Source of the DNA: Candidatus Gerdarchaeota archaeon
GTDB lineage: Archaea > Asgardarchaeota > Heimdallarchaeia > JABLTI01
Assembly: GCA_016839405.1 (NCBI GenBank)
Contig: JAEOUJ010000264.1
Span: 1-15,980, forward strand
Length of the DNA stretch: 15,980 bases
Reading direction: 5' to 3'
Part shown: positions 1 to 7,927 of the stretch, in pieces
Layout: each line of letters opens with the position of its first letter
How positions within the stretch are numbered: position 1 is the stretch's first letter
Position numbers and translations under genes: made by a program
Notes under the pieces: generated by a model
Told to the model about the DNA's origin: nothing
Database searches by the model: none
Seen by the model: the letters and a program-made list of their open reading frames with translations, nothing else

Positions 1-953
1 AGAGAGGTTAATTGATTAGAAGATAGTTTTAGAACTTCTAGTTTAGATAGATTTCCTATACTTTTGGGTAATGAAGTTAGTTTATTACTATGTAAAAATA
101 ATTGGTAAAGATTTTTCAAATTACCAAAACTTTCAGGTAGTTGAGTTAATTGATTTCTATGCAACCAAATAACTCCCAAGTTTTCCAAATTTCCAATACT
201 ATTTGGTAAAGAGGTTAGTTTATTACCAGTTAATCGTAAAGAATGAATTTCAGTTAAATTACCAATATTTTTTGGAAGTTCAGTTAATAGATTGCCATCC
301 AAACAAAGATATATAACTTTAAGATTGCAAATACTTTCAGGCAATGATTTTAGATTATGATCATCTAATTGAATTCCTCTAAGATTGGTTAGCTTTCCAA
401 TACTATCAGGTAGAGAAGTAAGACACCCTCTTTCTAATAACAATTCTTTCATTGTAGTTAGATTGCCAATGCATTCAGGCAATTCTTCTAATGGACCAAA
501 TTCAACCCATAGTTGAACAATGTTTGGTAAATCACAGATACTATCTGGTAGTTTTGTTATATTTGTAAGAACACAGTAAATATATTGTAAATTTTTTAGC
601 TTTCCAATTGATTCTGGAAGAGTAGTGAGTGGTGTACCAACACAATTAATTTTTTCCAACTTTGTTAATTTACTAATACTTTCTGGTAAAACTGTCATTT
701 TGTTATATCTGATCCAAAGAAGTTCTAAATCTAATAGATCACAAATACATTTTGGTAATTCAGTTAATCCCTGTTTGAATAATCCGATACCTACTACTTT
801 GTTATCCCTTACCTTAATACCTACAGTTTCTCTTTCGATTTCCTCAACAGTAGATAGTTGTTTACCTATTATTTTTTCAAGTTTTTTCAGAGCATTTGCA
901 TCTCTATCGATTACATCTATTTTATTGTATTTCACTTTTTTTTCATTTGACAT
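1..953 (-). CDS. Leucine-rich-repeat protein, C-terminus cut by window edge
   Basis: An open frame runs from ATG at 953 to the left edge with no stop (317 codons visible). A GGAGAG ribosome site (960-965) lies 6 nt before the ATG. Residues 1-65 form a non-repeat cap with a VIDRDA motif, like the VIERDA of the LRR protein at 3052-4284. The rest is about eleven 23-residue repeats of the form LPxSIGNLxxLxxLxLxxNxLTS, with an LP every repeat; the repeat near 300-350 is one residue short. Such repeats build a curved protein-binding solenoid. No signal peptide or membrane segment is visible, so it is probably cytoplasmic. It is the last visible gene of the directon, 15 bp after the hydrolase-like gene at 969. 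The partner is unknown. A fused C-terminal domain beyond the edge (Asgard LRR proteins can carry GTPase domains) cannot be excluded. Confidence 0.9.
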   Translation of the reverse strand, partial: MSNEKKVKYNKIDVIDRDANALKKLEKIIGKQLSTVEEIERETVGIKVRDNKVVGIGLFKQGLTELPKCICDLLDLELLWIRYNKMTVLPESISKLTKLEKINCVGTPLTTLPESIGKLKNLQYIYCVLTNITKLPDSICDLPNIVQLWVEFGPLEELPECIGNLTTMKELLLERGCLTSLPDSIGKLTNLRGIQLDDHNLKSLPESICNLKVIYLCLDGNLLTELPKNIGNLTEIHSLRLTGNKLTSLPNSIGNLENLGVIWLHRNQLTQLPESFGNLKNLYQLFLHSNKLTSLPKSIGNLSKLEVLKLSSNQLTS

Positions 954-968
954 TGCTATCTCTCCATA

Positions 969-1868
969 TCATTTATCTGATTCAATTTTGTCCCAAAACT
1001 CCTTAGATGGATGATCTAAATTCCAATCAATATTTGTATCATGGATAATGCAATCACAAAAGGGATCTCCTTCTATAATTGTATGTTTCATTGTAAGAAT
1101 GAAATTACCATTACTCCTAGCAACTGCAGCTTGAAAATCAACATAACAGCAAACCAGATATTTTACAATTTTATCAGGTAAATCTGCGATAGCATCAGCA
1201 TAAAGACAATTATCCTTTCTAAAGAAAAATTTACCATTGATAACATCGCTAAGGAATCCATACACACCAATTGTAATTTCTTCTTTATCCTTCTCAAAAA
1301 ATTCTTGAAAAGCTTCTAGAGAATCAAAGATTCTTCTGTTGGGAGATTGATTATCTACTACAAATCGTGTTACAAAGTATTTATACAATTGAATTGCTTT
1401 TTCTCGATCTAATGTTTCAGTTAAAACTAATGCATTATAATACCTGGGAACTAATAAAGTTTGCAAATAAATCCTTTTAGTAATTTTTATTTCTTCATTT
1501 GATAATTCAGTTGTTTCTGATATCTGTAAAATTTGTATCATATAATTAATGTAATATCTAACAAGATCTGGAAAATTCCTTAGATTGTTAAAATCTGTTA
1601 ACAAATCATTTACATCATAATTTCTACTACTCAAATAATCTTTTTTTACAAGCGATTTAAATTTCGACTTTAAATTATTGACATAATCTAAATATGAATT
1701 TGGCTTCTTTTCATTTACAATACTTAACAAATAGTTCAATCTCTTAAGCTGTGATTTTAATGCCAATTCAACTGATGGAATTTTATCTTCAAGCTCTAAA
1801 ACTTTAGGTAGGTTCTTGCCATATTTCCTGAATTTTAATTCTTCATATTTCAATTCTAAAATCTCCAT
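969..1868 (-). CDS. ATC-hydrolase-like three-cysteine protein, subfamily A (copy A1)
   Basis: 299 residues from ATG; no clear ribosome site is visible. Residues 1-125 are a charged, mostly helical region. Residues 135-170 carry the family motif PRYYNALVL-x-ETL-x-REKAI. Residues 212-290 form the cysteine domain, with C221, C241 and C271, plus extra C240 and C273. The fold resembles the L-2-amino-thiazoline-4-carboxylic acid hydrolase family (PF14196), which opens a cyclic cysteine precursor in the founding bacterial enzyme. That activity is not implied for this copy. It ends HDTN-IDW, so the Arg of the HDTR motif found in the other A copies is replaced by Asn277-279 region residues; H276 and D277 remain. 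It shares the HP-x(3)-FW tail with copy A2, which lies 15 bp upstream. Family assignment is by pattern only. Confidence 0.85.
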   Translation of the reverse strand: MEILELKYEELKFRKYGKNLPKVLELEDKIPSVELALKSQLKRLNYLLSIVNEKKPNSYLDYVNNLKSKFKSLVKKDYLSSRNYDVNDLLTDFNNLRNFPDLVRYYINYMIQILQISETTELSNEEIKITKRIYLQTLLVPRYYNALVLTETLDREKAIQLYKYFVTRFVVDNQSPNRRIFDSLEAFQEFFEKDKEEITIGVYGFLSDVINGKFFFRKDNCLYADAIADLPDKIVKYLVCCYVDFQAAVARSNGNFILTMKHTIIEGDPFCDCIIHDTNIDWNLDHPSKEFWDKIESDK

Positions 1869-1883
1869 ACTTATTAATCAAAT

Positions 1884-2765
1884 CTAAATATTATCCCAAA
1901 ATTCCTTTGGAGGGTGCTTCAAATTCCAATCCACTCGAGTATCATGAACAACTCTAGAACAGTATTGATCTCCCAATGCAATTGTATGTTCCATTGTCAA
2001 AACAATATGTTCATTTCTATAAGTTCTGGCAGTCTGATAATCGCCATAGCAACAAATGCAGTATTTAATTTCCTTATCAGGTAAATCCTTCAAAACATCA
2101 ATCCATAAACAATTTTCATTTCGGAAGAGTAGCTTACCTTTAGATATCATACCATATGTCGCTACCCAATCTGAAGGACTATTGACATTTTTCTTTATTT
2201 TTTCAAAGCGATCTTCTAATGTAGTAAATTCATTCTCAGTAGAAACTTTATAGTAATCTAGAAATTTTGAAATATACTCTTTAAAAAGTCCGATAGCCTT
2301 ATCTCTTCCAATCGTTTGTATTAAAACTTGTAAATAGTAATAATTAGGTATTAAGAAAGATCGCATATAGTTATTTTGTGTAACTTTATGTTTATCATTT
2401 AAATCTTTAATTTCACTTGAAAGGTTTAACAATTGAAAACTATAGTTCAAAATATTTCTTACAAGATTAGGATATTCTCTCAAGGATTCCCTTTCTTTCA
2501 GAATTTCTGATATGCCAGTATCATTGTCGTTAATGAATTCTCCTCTTGCTAATTTATCAAACTCAATTTCTAAATTTTTAATATATTCTAGCAAAATTGA
2601 TTGATTATTCATACTAATGAATTCTAATAAATAATCTAAACGTTTTATGCATGCGAAATTATTACGATTATTATTAGCCATATGCATTACATGTTCAAAT
2701 AATTGAATTTCTATTTCTTTTTCTAATGCTTTTGGATTTATTTTACCTATTTTTATTACTTCCAT
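1884..2765 (-). CDS. ATC-hydrolase-like three-cysteine protein, subfamily A (copy A2)
   Basis: The frame is open from a TTG at 2783, but ATG at 2765 is preferred: a GGTGT site (2772-2776) sits 6 nt before it and it gives the N-terminus MEVIKIG, like the paralogues. This gives 293 residues. The layout is a helical N-terminal half, then NYYYLQVL-x(2)-TIGRDKAI around 141-158, then the cysteine domain. Key residues are C219, C239 (with C236 and C238 beside it), C269, and H274-D275-x-R277 followed by VDW and HPPKEFW. It has no IWPLQEW tail, unlike copies A3 and A4. It lies 23 bp after the cap-only LRR gene and 15 bp before A1, so A2 and A1 look like a tandem pair between two LRR genes. A cytoplasmic enzyme-like protein is likely; its substrate is unknown. 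Confidence 0.86.
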   Translation of the reverse strand: MEVIKIGKINPKALEKEIEIQLFEHVMHMANNNRNNFACIKRLDYLLEFISMNNQSILLEYIKNLEIEFDKLARGEFINDNDTGISEILKERESLREYPNLVRNILNYSFQLLNLSSEIKDLNDKHKVTQNNYMRSFLIPNYYYLQVLIQTIGRDKAIGLFKEYISKFLDYYKVSTENEFTTLEDRFEKIKKNVNSPSDWVATYGMISKGKLLFRNENCLWIDVLKDLPDKEIKYCICCYGDYQTARTYRNEHIVLTMEHTIALGDQYCSRVVHDTRVDWNLKHPPKEFWDNI

Positions 2766-2788
2766 TTTTTTACACCAAGACAATTTCT

Positions 2789-3037
2789 TTATATTTTAAC
2801 TTTACAACCTTTTTTCTCTAATTGCTTTAAATTACTATCATCAAACTCTGACAACCAATAAACACTAATCAAGAGATTCTGTAAATTTGGTAATTCAATT
2901 ACAAAACCAAATTTACGCGATGCATACTGTTCCATTTTAGGTATTGGACAACTAAGTAGAAGTTCAAGTTTGTCTAGAATTTGTGCATCTTTCTTCATCA
3001 TATTGACATTATTATAACTACTTATTTCATCATTCAA
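2789..3037 (-). CDS. Small LRR-cap protein with the repeats almost completely missing
   Basis: 82 residues from a TTG start at 3037, supported by a GAGGT site (3045-3049) with 7 nt spacing. The first ~45 residues (MNDEISSYNNVNMMKKDAQILDKLE...P-x-MEQYASRKFGF pattern) match the N-terminal cap of the LRR protein just upstream (YHGVPVIERDALVLKEF...P-x-IENI...AYGY). The last ~15 residues, LKQLEKKGCKVKI, match that protein's C-terminal end LLSLQEKGCQIFI. Between them only about one degenerate repeat is left, compared with about fifteen in the neighbour. The frame is intact and the ribosome site good, so it is probably expressed. It is either an internal-deletion remnant of an LRR gene or a small cap protein that could pair with LRR solenoids. 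It lies 14 bp after the full LRR gene. Confidence 0.75.
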   Translation of the reverse strand: MNDEISSYNNVNMMKKDAQILDKLELLLSCPIPKMEQYASRKFGFVIELPNLQNLLISVYWLSEFDDSNLKQLEKKGCKVKI

Positions 3038-3051
3038 TTTAGAAACCTCAT

Positions 3052-4284
3052 TTATTCGTCAATAAAAATCTGACAGCCTTTTTCTTGCAGACTTAACAAA
3101 CTCTCAGGCAATTTTCTTATTTTGTTTCCATTCAAGAAAATATGTGTTAAGTTGGAAAGTGAACTAATTGATTCTGGCAGTGATGAAAATTTGTTATTAC
3201 CTAAACATAATTTCTCAAGATTAACTAGACGATCTAAATTCTCTGGCAGTGTTTCTAAATTATTAAATTCTAGATTTACATACCTTAGATTTTCTAATTC
3301 ACAGAAATTTTCAGGTAATTTTTTCAAATTGTTATTGTGTAAATGAAGTTCTTTTAAATTAGATAGATTACCAAAAGTATCTGGAAGAGTGATTAGTTTA
3401 TTATGAAATACCCATAATAATTCAAGATTATTCAGTTTACCAATGGATTCTGGTAATTCACTTAATTGATTATCATTTACATATAATTCTTTGAGTTTGG
3501 ATAAGTTACCAATCGAGTTTGGCAAGGATGTAATTTTATTATTCTGTGCATATATTATTTCAAAATTAACACAATTTCCAATACTATCTGGAAGAGAAGT
3601 TATACCTGTTCCCTTTAAACTAACACAATCTAAACCAATTAATTGACCAAATTTATCTGGTAGTTTCTTGATATTATTATCAGGTAAACCTAGAAACGGA
3701 AGTTCTGTTAAATTCCATAAGCTATCAGGTAAAGAAGTTATTTTATTATCTCTAAAATCTACATGTTGTAATTTCTTCAGTTTACCTAAACTCTCTGGAA
3801 TTTTTCGTAGATTATTATTGTTAACGTGTAATCCTTCTAAATTCTTAAGTTCACCAATTGTTTCTGGAAGTTCAGTTAATTGATTTCGCCATAAACCCAA
3901 TTCCTTCAAATTAGTTAATTTTCCAATTGAATCAGGTAAAGATTTGAGATTGTTAGATGGTAGATTTAACATTTCCAATTTAGGTAGATTGCCTATTGTA
4001 TCAGGTAATTCAGTAAGTAATCTATTTGTGTAGCACCAGAATAATCGCAAATCTTTCATGTTTTCAATGTTATCCGGTATATAAGTTAGATCTCTCTCCC
4101 AAAATGATAATCCAATTACTCTATTCTTTTCCAACATATATCCGTAAGCTCTTGGATGTGCATGACCAATATTTTCTATAAGTGGTAATTGACCTCTAGC
4201 TGCTACATCAAATTCTTTTAGAACAAGAGCATCTCTTTCGATTACTGGTACTCCATGGTAATTAACAAGTTGTTCTTCGCTCAT
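3052..4284 (-). CDS. Leucine-rich-repeat protein (about 15 repeats)
   Basis: 410 residues from ATG; only a weak GGTT-like ribosome site precedes it. Residues 1-65 are a cap with VIERDA. From about 66 to 395 there are about fifteen 23-residue repeats with the pattern LPDSIGNLxxLKELxLxxNxLxx. The C-terminal cap ends LQEKGCQIFIDE. This is the typical LRR class seen in small-GTPase-associated and plant intracellular LRR proteins, and it forms a protein-binding solenoid. There is no enzyme domain, signal peptide or membrane helix. It lies 19 bp after hydrolase-like copy B1 and 14 bp before the cap-only gene, inside the same directon, so it is probably co-expressed with the hydrolase-like proteins. 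An adaptor or scaffold role for them is an inference. At DNA level the repeats give a 69-bp period on this stretch. Confidence 0.93.
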   Translation of the reverse strand: MSEEQLVNYHGVPVIERDALVLKEFDVAARGQLPLIENIGHAHPRAYGYMLEKNRVIGLSFWERDLTYIPDNIENMKDLRLFWCYTNRLLTELPDTIGNLPKLEMLNLPSNNLKSLPDSIGKLTNLKELGLWRNQLTELPETIGELKNLEGLHVNNNNLRKIPESLGKLKKLQHVDFRDNKITSLPDSLWNLTELPFLGLPDNNIKKLPDKFGQLIGLDCVSLKGTGITSLPDSIGNCVNFEIIYAQNNKITSLPNSIGNLSKLKELYVNDNQLSELPESIGKLNNLELLWVFHNKLITLPDTFGNLSNLKELHLHNNNLKKLPENFCELENLRYVNLEFNNLETLPENLDRLVNLEKLCLGNNKFSSLPESISSLSNLTHIFLNGNKIRKLPESLLSLQEKGCQIFIDE

Positions 4285-4303
4285 TAAAACCGCTATCCTA
4301 GAT

Positions 4304-5176
4304 TTAAGATTCAGAAGATTCTTTGATAATTTTATCAGAATGTATCTTTGAAGAGTAATCCTTTTTGTTTACAATGCTATTATCCTGATAGCTATATGTA
4401 CAAAATGAATCACCCCATGCTATACAATCTTCGATTTTTAATTCGAAATTTTCATTCCATAACTTTGCTAATGGAATATGCACCCAACAAGAAATATTGT
4501 AAAGTAATTCAGGTTCTTTCCTTATTTCTTCATCTAAATATTCTATTTTCTCACAATTTTTACAAATCATGAATAATTTCCCATTTACAACTTCACTGAA
4601 GACACGTACTCGACCAAATATACCCTTTTTAATAAATCGAATATGTTTTTCTCTCATATCCTCAAGTGAATTATAGATATTTTTCTGATTTAAATCATAA
4701 GTCCAAATAAAATTCCTAAGTATATCTTGATATAAAGCTATAGCTTCATTTTTACCAATTAATTCAACTAAAGTTATTAATTGATTGAAATAAAATCCAT
4801 TTGCTGCATTGTGAAAATTTTTAGCTGGAAAATGTGTTTCTTTATTTTCCCAAAATTGTTTCTCTGATAATAATAATTTCTCTAAAAAATAATTTAGACT
4901 TAGTTTTGTTAGATCTTGGTTTTTGATTAGATTGTCATATTGACTTATTAAAATACTAAATTTTGTTTTGTTATTTATAGAAAATTGATTCTTTGTTTTA
5001 GATTTTAATTTTTCAGTAAATTTCTCAAGAAATTCCTTGAAAATGTTTGATTTATTTTTTTCAATGTAGCCAATTAAATTTTGTAAATCCTTCAGTAAAT
5101 TATGCTCTATAAATTCATGAGGTTTGATTTTTATTGTTAAATTTTCTTTATATTCTCCATATTCTTCTATTTTCAT
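4304..5176 (-). CDS. ATC-hydrolase-like three-cysteine protein, subfamily B (copy B1)
   Basis: 290 residues from ATG, with an AGAGGTAG ribosome site 6 nt upstream. The N-terminus MKIEEYGEY matches the A copies. Residues 118-155 carry the mid-protein motif (FYFNQLITL-x-ELIGKNEAI). The cysteine domain has C205-x-x-C208 (CKNC), C230 and C259 with D265. In place of the HDTR of subfamily A it has QDNS, so both His and Arg are lost. The first Cys is part of a CxxC pair, which could bind a metal or form a disulfide. The spacing between the first and second signature Cys is 21 residues rather than 19. The closest relative in the window is 7928-8800. It lies 6 bp after copy A3. The missing residues suggest altered or lost catalysis. 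Confidence 0.83.
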   Translation of the reverse strand: MKIEEYGEYKENLTIKIKPHEFIEHNLLKDLQNLIGYIEKNKSNIFKEFLEKFTEKLKSKTKNQFSINNKTKFSILISQYDNLIKNQDLTKLSLNYFLEKLLLSEKQFWENKETHFPAKNFHNAANGFYFNQLITLVELIGKNEAIALYQDILRNFIWTYDLNQKNIYNSLEDMREKHIRFIKKGIFGRVRVFSEVVNGKLFMICKNCEKIEYLDEEIRKEPELLYNISCWVHIPLAKLWNENFELKIEDCIAWGDSFCTYSYQDNSIVNKKDYSSKIHSDKIIKESSES

Positions 5177-5182
5177 TATTTT

Positions 5183-6076
5183 CTACCTCTTGCTTTTCTT
5201 TTGCCATTCTTGTAATGGCCAAATAGCCTCCCAAAACTCATTAGGTGGATGTTTTAAATCCCAATCTATTCTAGTATCATGAATTACACAACTACAATAG
5301 GAATCTCCTTTTACTATAGAATGCCCCATAGTTAGAACGAAATGTTTATTCCAATTAGTTTTAGCTCCTTGAAAATCTTTATAACAAGCAGCTGTATATC
5401 TAAAATCATCATCTGGAAGATCTTTAATTGCATCAGCTATTAAACAAGTGTCTCTTCTATAATATAATTTCCCATTTTCAACTGCACTTTCTATGCGCAA
5501 CCAACCTGGATTGAGATTTTCTTTGAAGTCTTTAATTTCAGTTGATCTATGTTCTTCAAGTGTTTGATATTTTTCTTTAATTCCCTTACTTCTAACAGTA
5601 ATATATTCTGAAATAAATATCTTGTAAAGCTTGATAGCTTCTTCTTTTCCTACAGTATCTGACAATGAAATTAAATTTTGATAGCTTGGAATTGCATAAG
5701 ATCTGAAGTTTTCCCTTTTTTTTACTTTCAGCTTATCTTCTTCCCATTTGCTATCAAATGATATTTCTAATAGACTTAGAAAGTAATTAAGAGAATTTCT
5801 AGCTAACTTTTTGTATTGTTTTAAATTATCTGATTTATCAATTACTTTTGATATATCGAATTTTTTATTTCCGATATAATCCTTTTTTTTCAACTCAGCA
5901 TAATTCTTTTCAAGATTTTTAACAAATGTATCGAAAATTTTTGGCTTTCTTTTCTTGATAAATTCTAAAATATAGTCCAATTGAAATAAATGTCTTTTAT
6001 AATCATTCAATGGTTCAATTTCTATTAGATAATCTAAAGCTTTCTCATCATATGATCCTAATTCAATAAATTTCAA
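5183..6076 (-). CDS. ATC-hydrolase-like three-cysteine protein, subfamily A (copy A3)
   Basis: 297 residues from a TTG start at 6076, with an AGGAG site (6086-6090) 9 nt upstream. The start gives MKFIELGSYDEK, which matches the paralogues. The N-terminal half is helical; SYQNLISLSDTVGKEEAI lies at 131-148. The cysteine domain has C211, C231, C261 and C263, then H266-D267-x-R269 IDWDLKHPPNEFW. An extra tail, IWPLQEWQKK, is shared only with both halves of the fused gene upstream. Over the last ~110 bp about five in six bases match the end of that gene by hand alignment, so this is a fairly recent tandem duplicate. All family residues seem intact, so it is a good candidate for an active enzyme. 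The substrate is unknown. Confidence 0.87.
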   Translation of the reverse strand: MKFIELGSYDEKALDYLIEIEPLNDYKRHLFQLDYILEFIKKRKPKIFDTFVKNLEKNYAELKKKDYIGNKKFDISKVIDKSDNLKQYKKLARNSLNYFLSLLEISFDSKWEEDKLKVKKRENFRSYAIPSYQNLISLSDTVGKEEAIKLYKIFISEYITVRSKGIKEKYQTLEEHRSTEIKDFKENLNPGWLRIESAVENGKLYYRRDTCLIADAIKDLPDDDFRYTAACYKDFQGAKTNWNKHFVLTMGHSIVKGDSYCSCVIHDTRIDWDLKHPPNEFWEAIWPLQEWQKKSKR

Positions 6077-6097
6077 TTTCTTCTACTCCTATATTTT

Positions 6098-7906
6098 TCA
6101 TTCTTTTTTTTGCCATTCTTGCAATGGCCAAATACTTTCCCAATAATCCTCATCTGGATGAGTTAAATCCCAATCAATTCTAGTATCATGAACAACACAA
6201 CTACAATAGGGATCACCTTTAGCACATGCATGTTCCATGGTTAAGACATAATCCTTATTCCATTGTATTCTTGTACCTTGAAAATCATAATAGCAACAAG
6301 CAAGAAACCTGAACTCATCATCCGGATAATCTTTCATTGCTTCCGCATAAAGACATGCATCTCTTCTATAGACAAATTTACCATTTTTTACAATACCTTG
6401 TATACGAACCCAACCAGGATTCCCATCATCCTTAAAATCTTCAAAATCTTCTTGTCGTAAATCCTCTAAATTATCGTATCTGTATCTTTGATCTTCCGGA
6501 GTAATTATTTTTGCGCGTTCTGTAATGTACATCTTGAAAAGTCTTATAGCTTCTTCTCGTTCAATTGTCATAGACAAAATTCTAACATTATGGTAAGCAG
6601 GTGCTAGAAAGGCTCTTAGGAAATTACCTTGTGTAACCTTAATCTCATTATTAACCCAATCATCATCAATTGATATATCAAGCAATTTAAGAAAATTATT
6701 CAAACTATAGATAGCAATTTCTTTATATTCCTTCAAATGTTCTAAATCTTTAAGCGATACATCAATATCATATTTTTGTTGATTATAATAGTTAATTTTA
6801 ACTAATTTAGAATATTCTTCAAGTAGATTTTTAGCATAAGACTTGAGAATCTCTGGTTTATTATTCTTTAAGAATCCAAATAACAAATTCAATCGAGTAA
6901 TAGGAGATCTTATTGCTTCACTTAATGGTTGGATATCCTCTAAATTATTCAATGCTTCTGGAGCATAATAACCGAGTTGTTCAAATTCTCGTTGGAACTC
7001 TCTTTTTCGCACCTTTCTACGTTTCTTAATTTCTAATTGCCATTCTTTTAATGGATAAATCGAATCCCAAAAATCTTCATCAGGGTGATGGAGATTCCAA
7101 TCAACTCGAGTATCATGAGTAATAGAACTACAATAGGCATCTCCTTGCATGATAGTGTTTTTCATTGTCAAAATGAAATTCTCATTTTGCATAGTTGAAG
7201 CTCCTTGAAAATCTCCGTAACATGCTGCCATGAACTTGAAGTCTTTATCTTGATAGTCTTTTAGTGCTTCAGCCCAAACACAGAAATCTTTTCTAGAGAA
7301 TAATTTGCCATTTTTTGGTTTGCCCATAACAAATACTCCCTTTAATTTTTCGTTCTCTGATTTAGCTGTAAATGCTTTGAACATATCTGTAGTATCTTTA
7401 TACATATTTTTTCTAGAAGCAAACAGCTTTGTGTATTCAGTTCTAAATATCTTATAGAATTTGATTGCTTCTTCTTTACCAAGAATTTCTGATAAAACCA
7501 TCACATTATAATATCTTGGGACTAAAAATGATCTCAAATTACTACCATAAGTTACTTCTATTCTATCCTTTTCTTGATTTAAATCATTAGGTAATTGTAG
7601 TAAGTTGAATACAAAATTAATGATTGATTTTACTAATTGAGTGTTAGTATTTAGTTGATTTAAATCTTTTAAAATATCACATAAATTAAAATCTTGTTTT
7701 TTGAAATAATCAATCTTTATTGATTCTGAAATCTTTTTTTGAAGTAATTCCACGAATTTTTGTAATATACCTGGATTTTTCTTTTCTATAAATTTCATTA
7801 AATTATTTAATCTATTTAATGGTGCTTTTAATGAGTTCATGAATTGTATTTCTTGAAGAGAATCAACTATCTTTTGATCATATTCTCCATATTCTCTAAA
7901 TTCCAC
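6098..7906 (-). CDS. Tandem-fused double ATC-hydrolase-like protein, subfamily A (copies A4a-A4b)
   Basis: The frame opens at a TTG (7921), but GTG at 7906 fits better. GGAGG (7915-7919) lies 8 nt before it, and the protein then begins MEFREYGEYDQK, like MKFIELGSYDEK of A3. This gives 602 residues: two full copies head to tail. Copy 1 (about 1-294) has C209, C229, C259, H264-D265-x-R267 and ends IYPLKEWQ. A basic linker (KKRRKVRKREFQ region) follows, then copy 2 from about 307, restarting REFEQLGYYAPEAL, with C518, C537/C538, C568, C570, H573-D574-x-R576, and ending IWPLQEWQKK. Each half keeps the mid-protein motif (PRYYNVMVL; PAYHNVRIL). Stop loss between tandem genes explains it. The fusion implies that the single-copy proteins pair, as homo- or heterodimers. 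It lies between copies B2 and A3. Confidence 0.88.
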   Translation of the reverse strand: MEFREYGEYDQKIVDSLQEIQFMNSLKAPLNRLNNLMKFIEKKNPGILQKFVELLQKKISESIKIDYFKKQDFNLCDILKDLNQLNTNTQLVKSIINFVFNLLQLPNDLNQEKDRIEVTYGSNLRSFLVPRYYNVMVLSEILGKEEAIKFYKIFRTEYTKLFASRKNMYKDTTDMFKAFTAKSENEKLKGVFVMGKPKNGKLFSRKDFCVWAEALKDYQDKDFKFMAACYGDFQGASTMQNENFILTMKNTIMQGDAYCSSITHDTRVDWNLHHPDEDFWDSIYPLKEWQLEIKKRRKVRKREFQREFEQLGYYAPEALNNLEDIQPLSEAIRSPITRLNLLFGFLKNNKPEILKSYAKNLLEEYSKLVKINYYNQQKYDIDVSLKDLEHLKEYKEIAIYSLNNFLKLLDISIDDDWVNNEIKVTQGNFLRAFLAPAYHNVRILSMTIEREEAIRLFKMYITERAKIITPEDQRYRYDNLEDLRQEDFEDFKDDGNPGWVRIQGIVKNGKFVYRRDACLYAEAMKDYPDDEFRFLACCYYDFQGTRIQWNKDYVLTMEHACAKGDPYCSCVVHDTRIDWDLTHPDEDYWESIWPLQEWQKKE

Positions 7907-7927
7907 ACTTGATTCCTCCAATTTTTT

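Noticed and set aside
625..1014. 129-codon plus-strand open frame
   Set aside because: It lies antisense to the LRR gene and the end of copy A1. The minus-strand frames have clear repeats and motifs; this frame is a shadow caused by repeat composition.
3052..4284. Regular ~69-bp DNA periodicity, considered as a repeat array or CRISPR
   Set aside because: The period equals 23 codons and the copies vary as coding LRR repeats do; there are no identical repeats with unique spacers.
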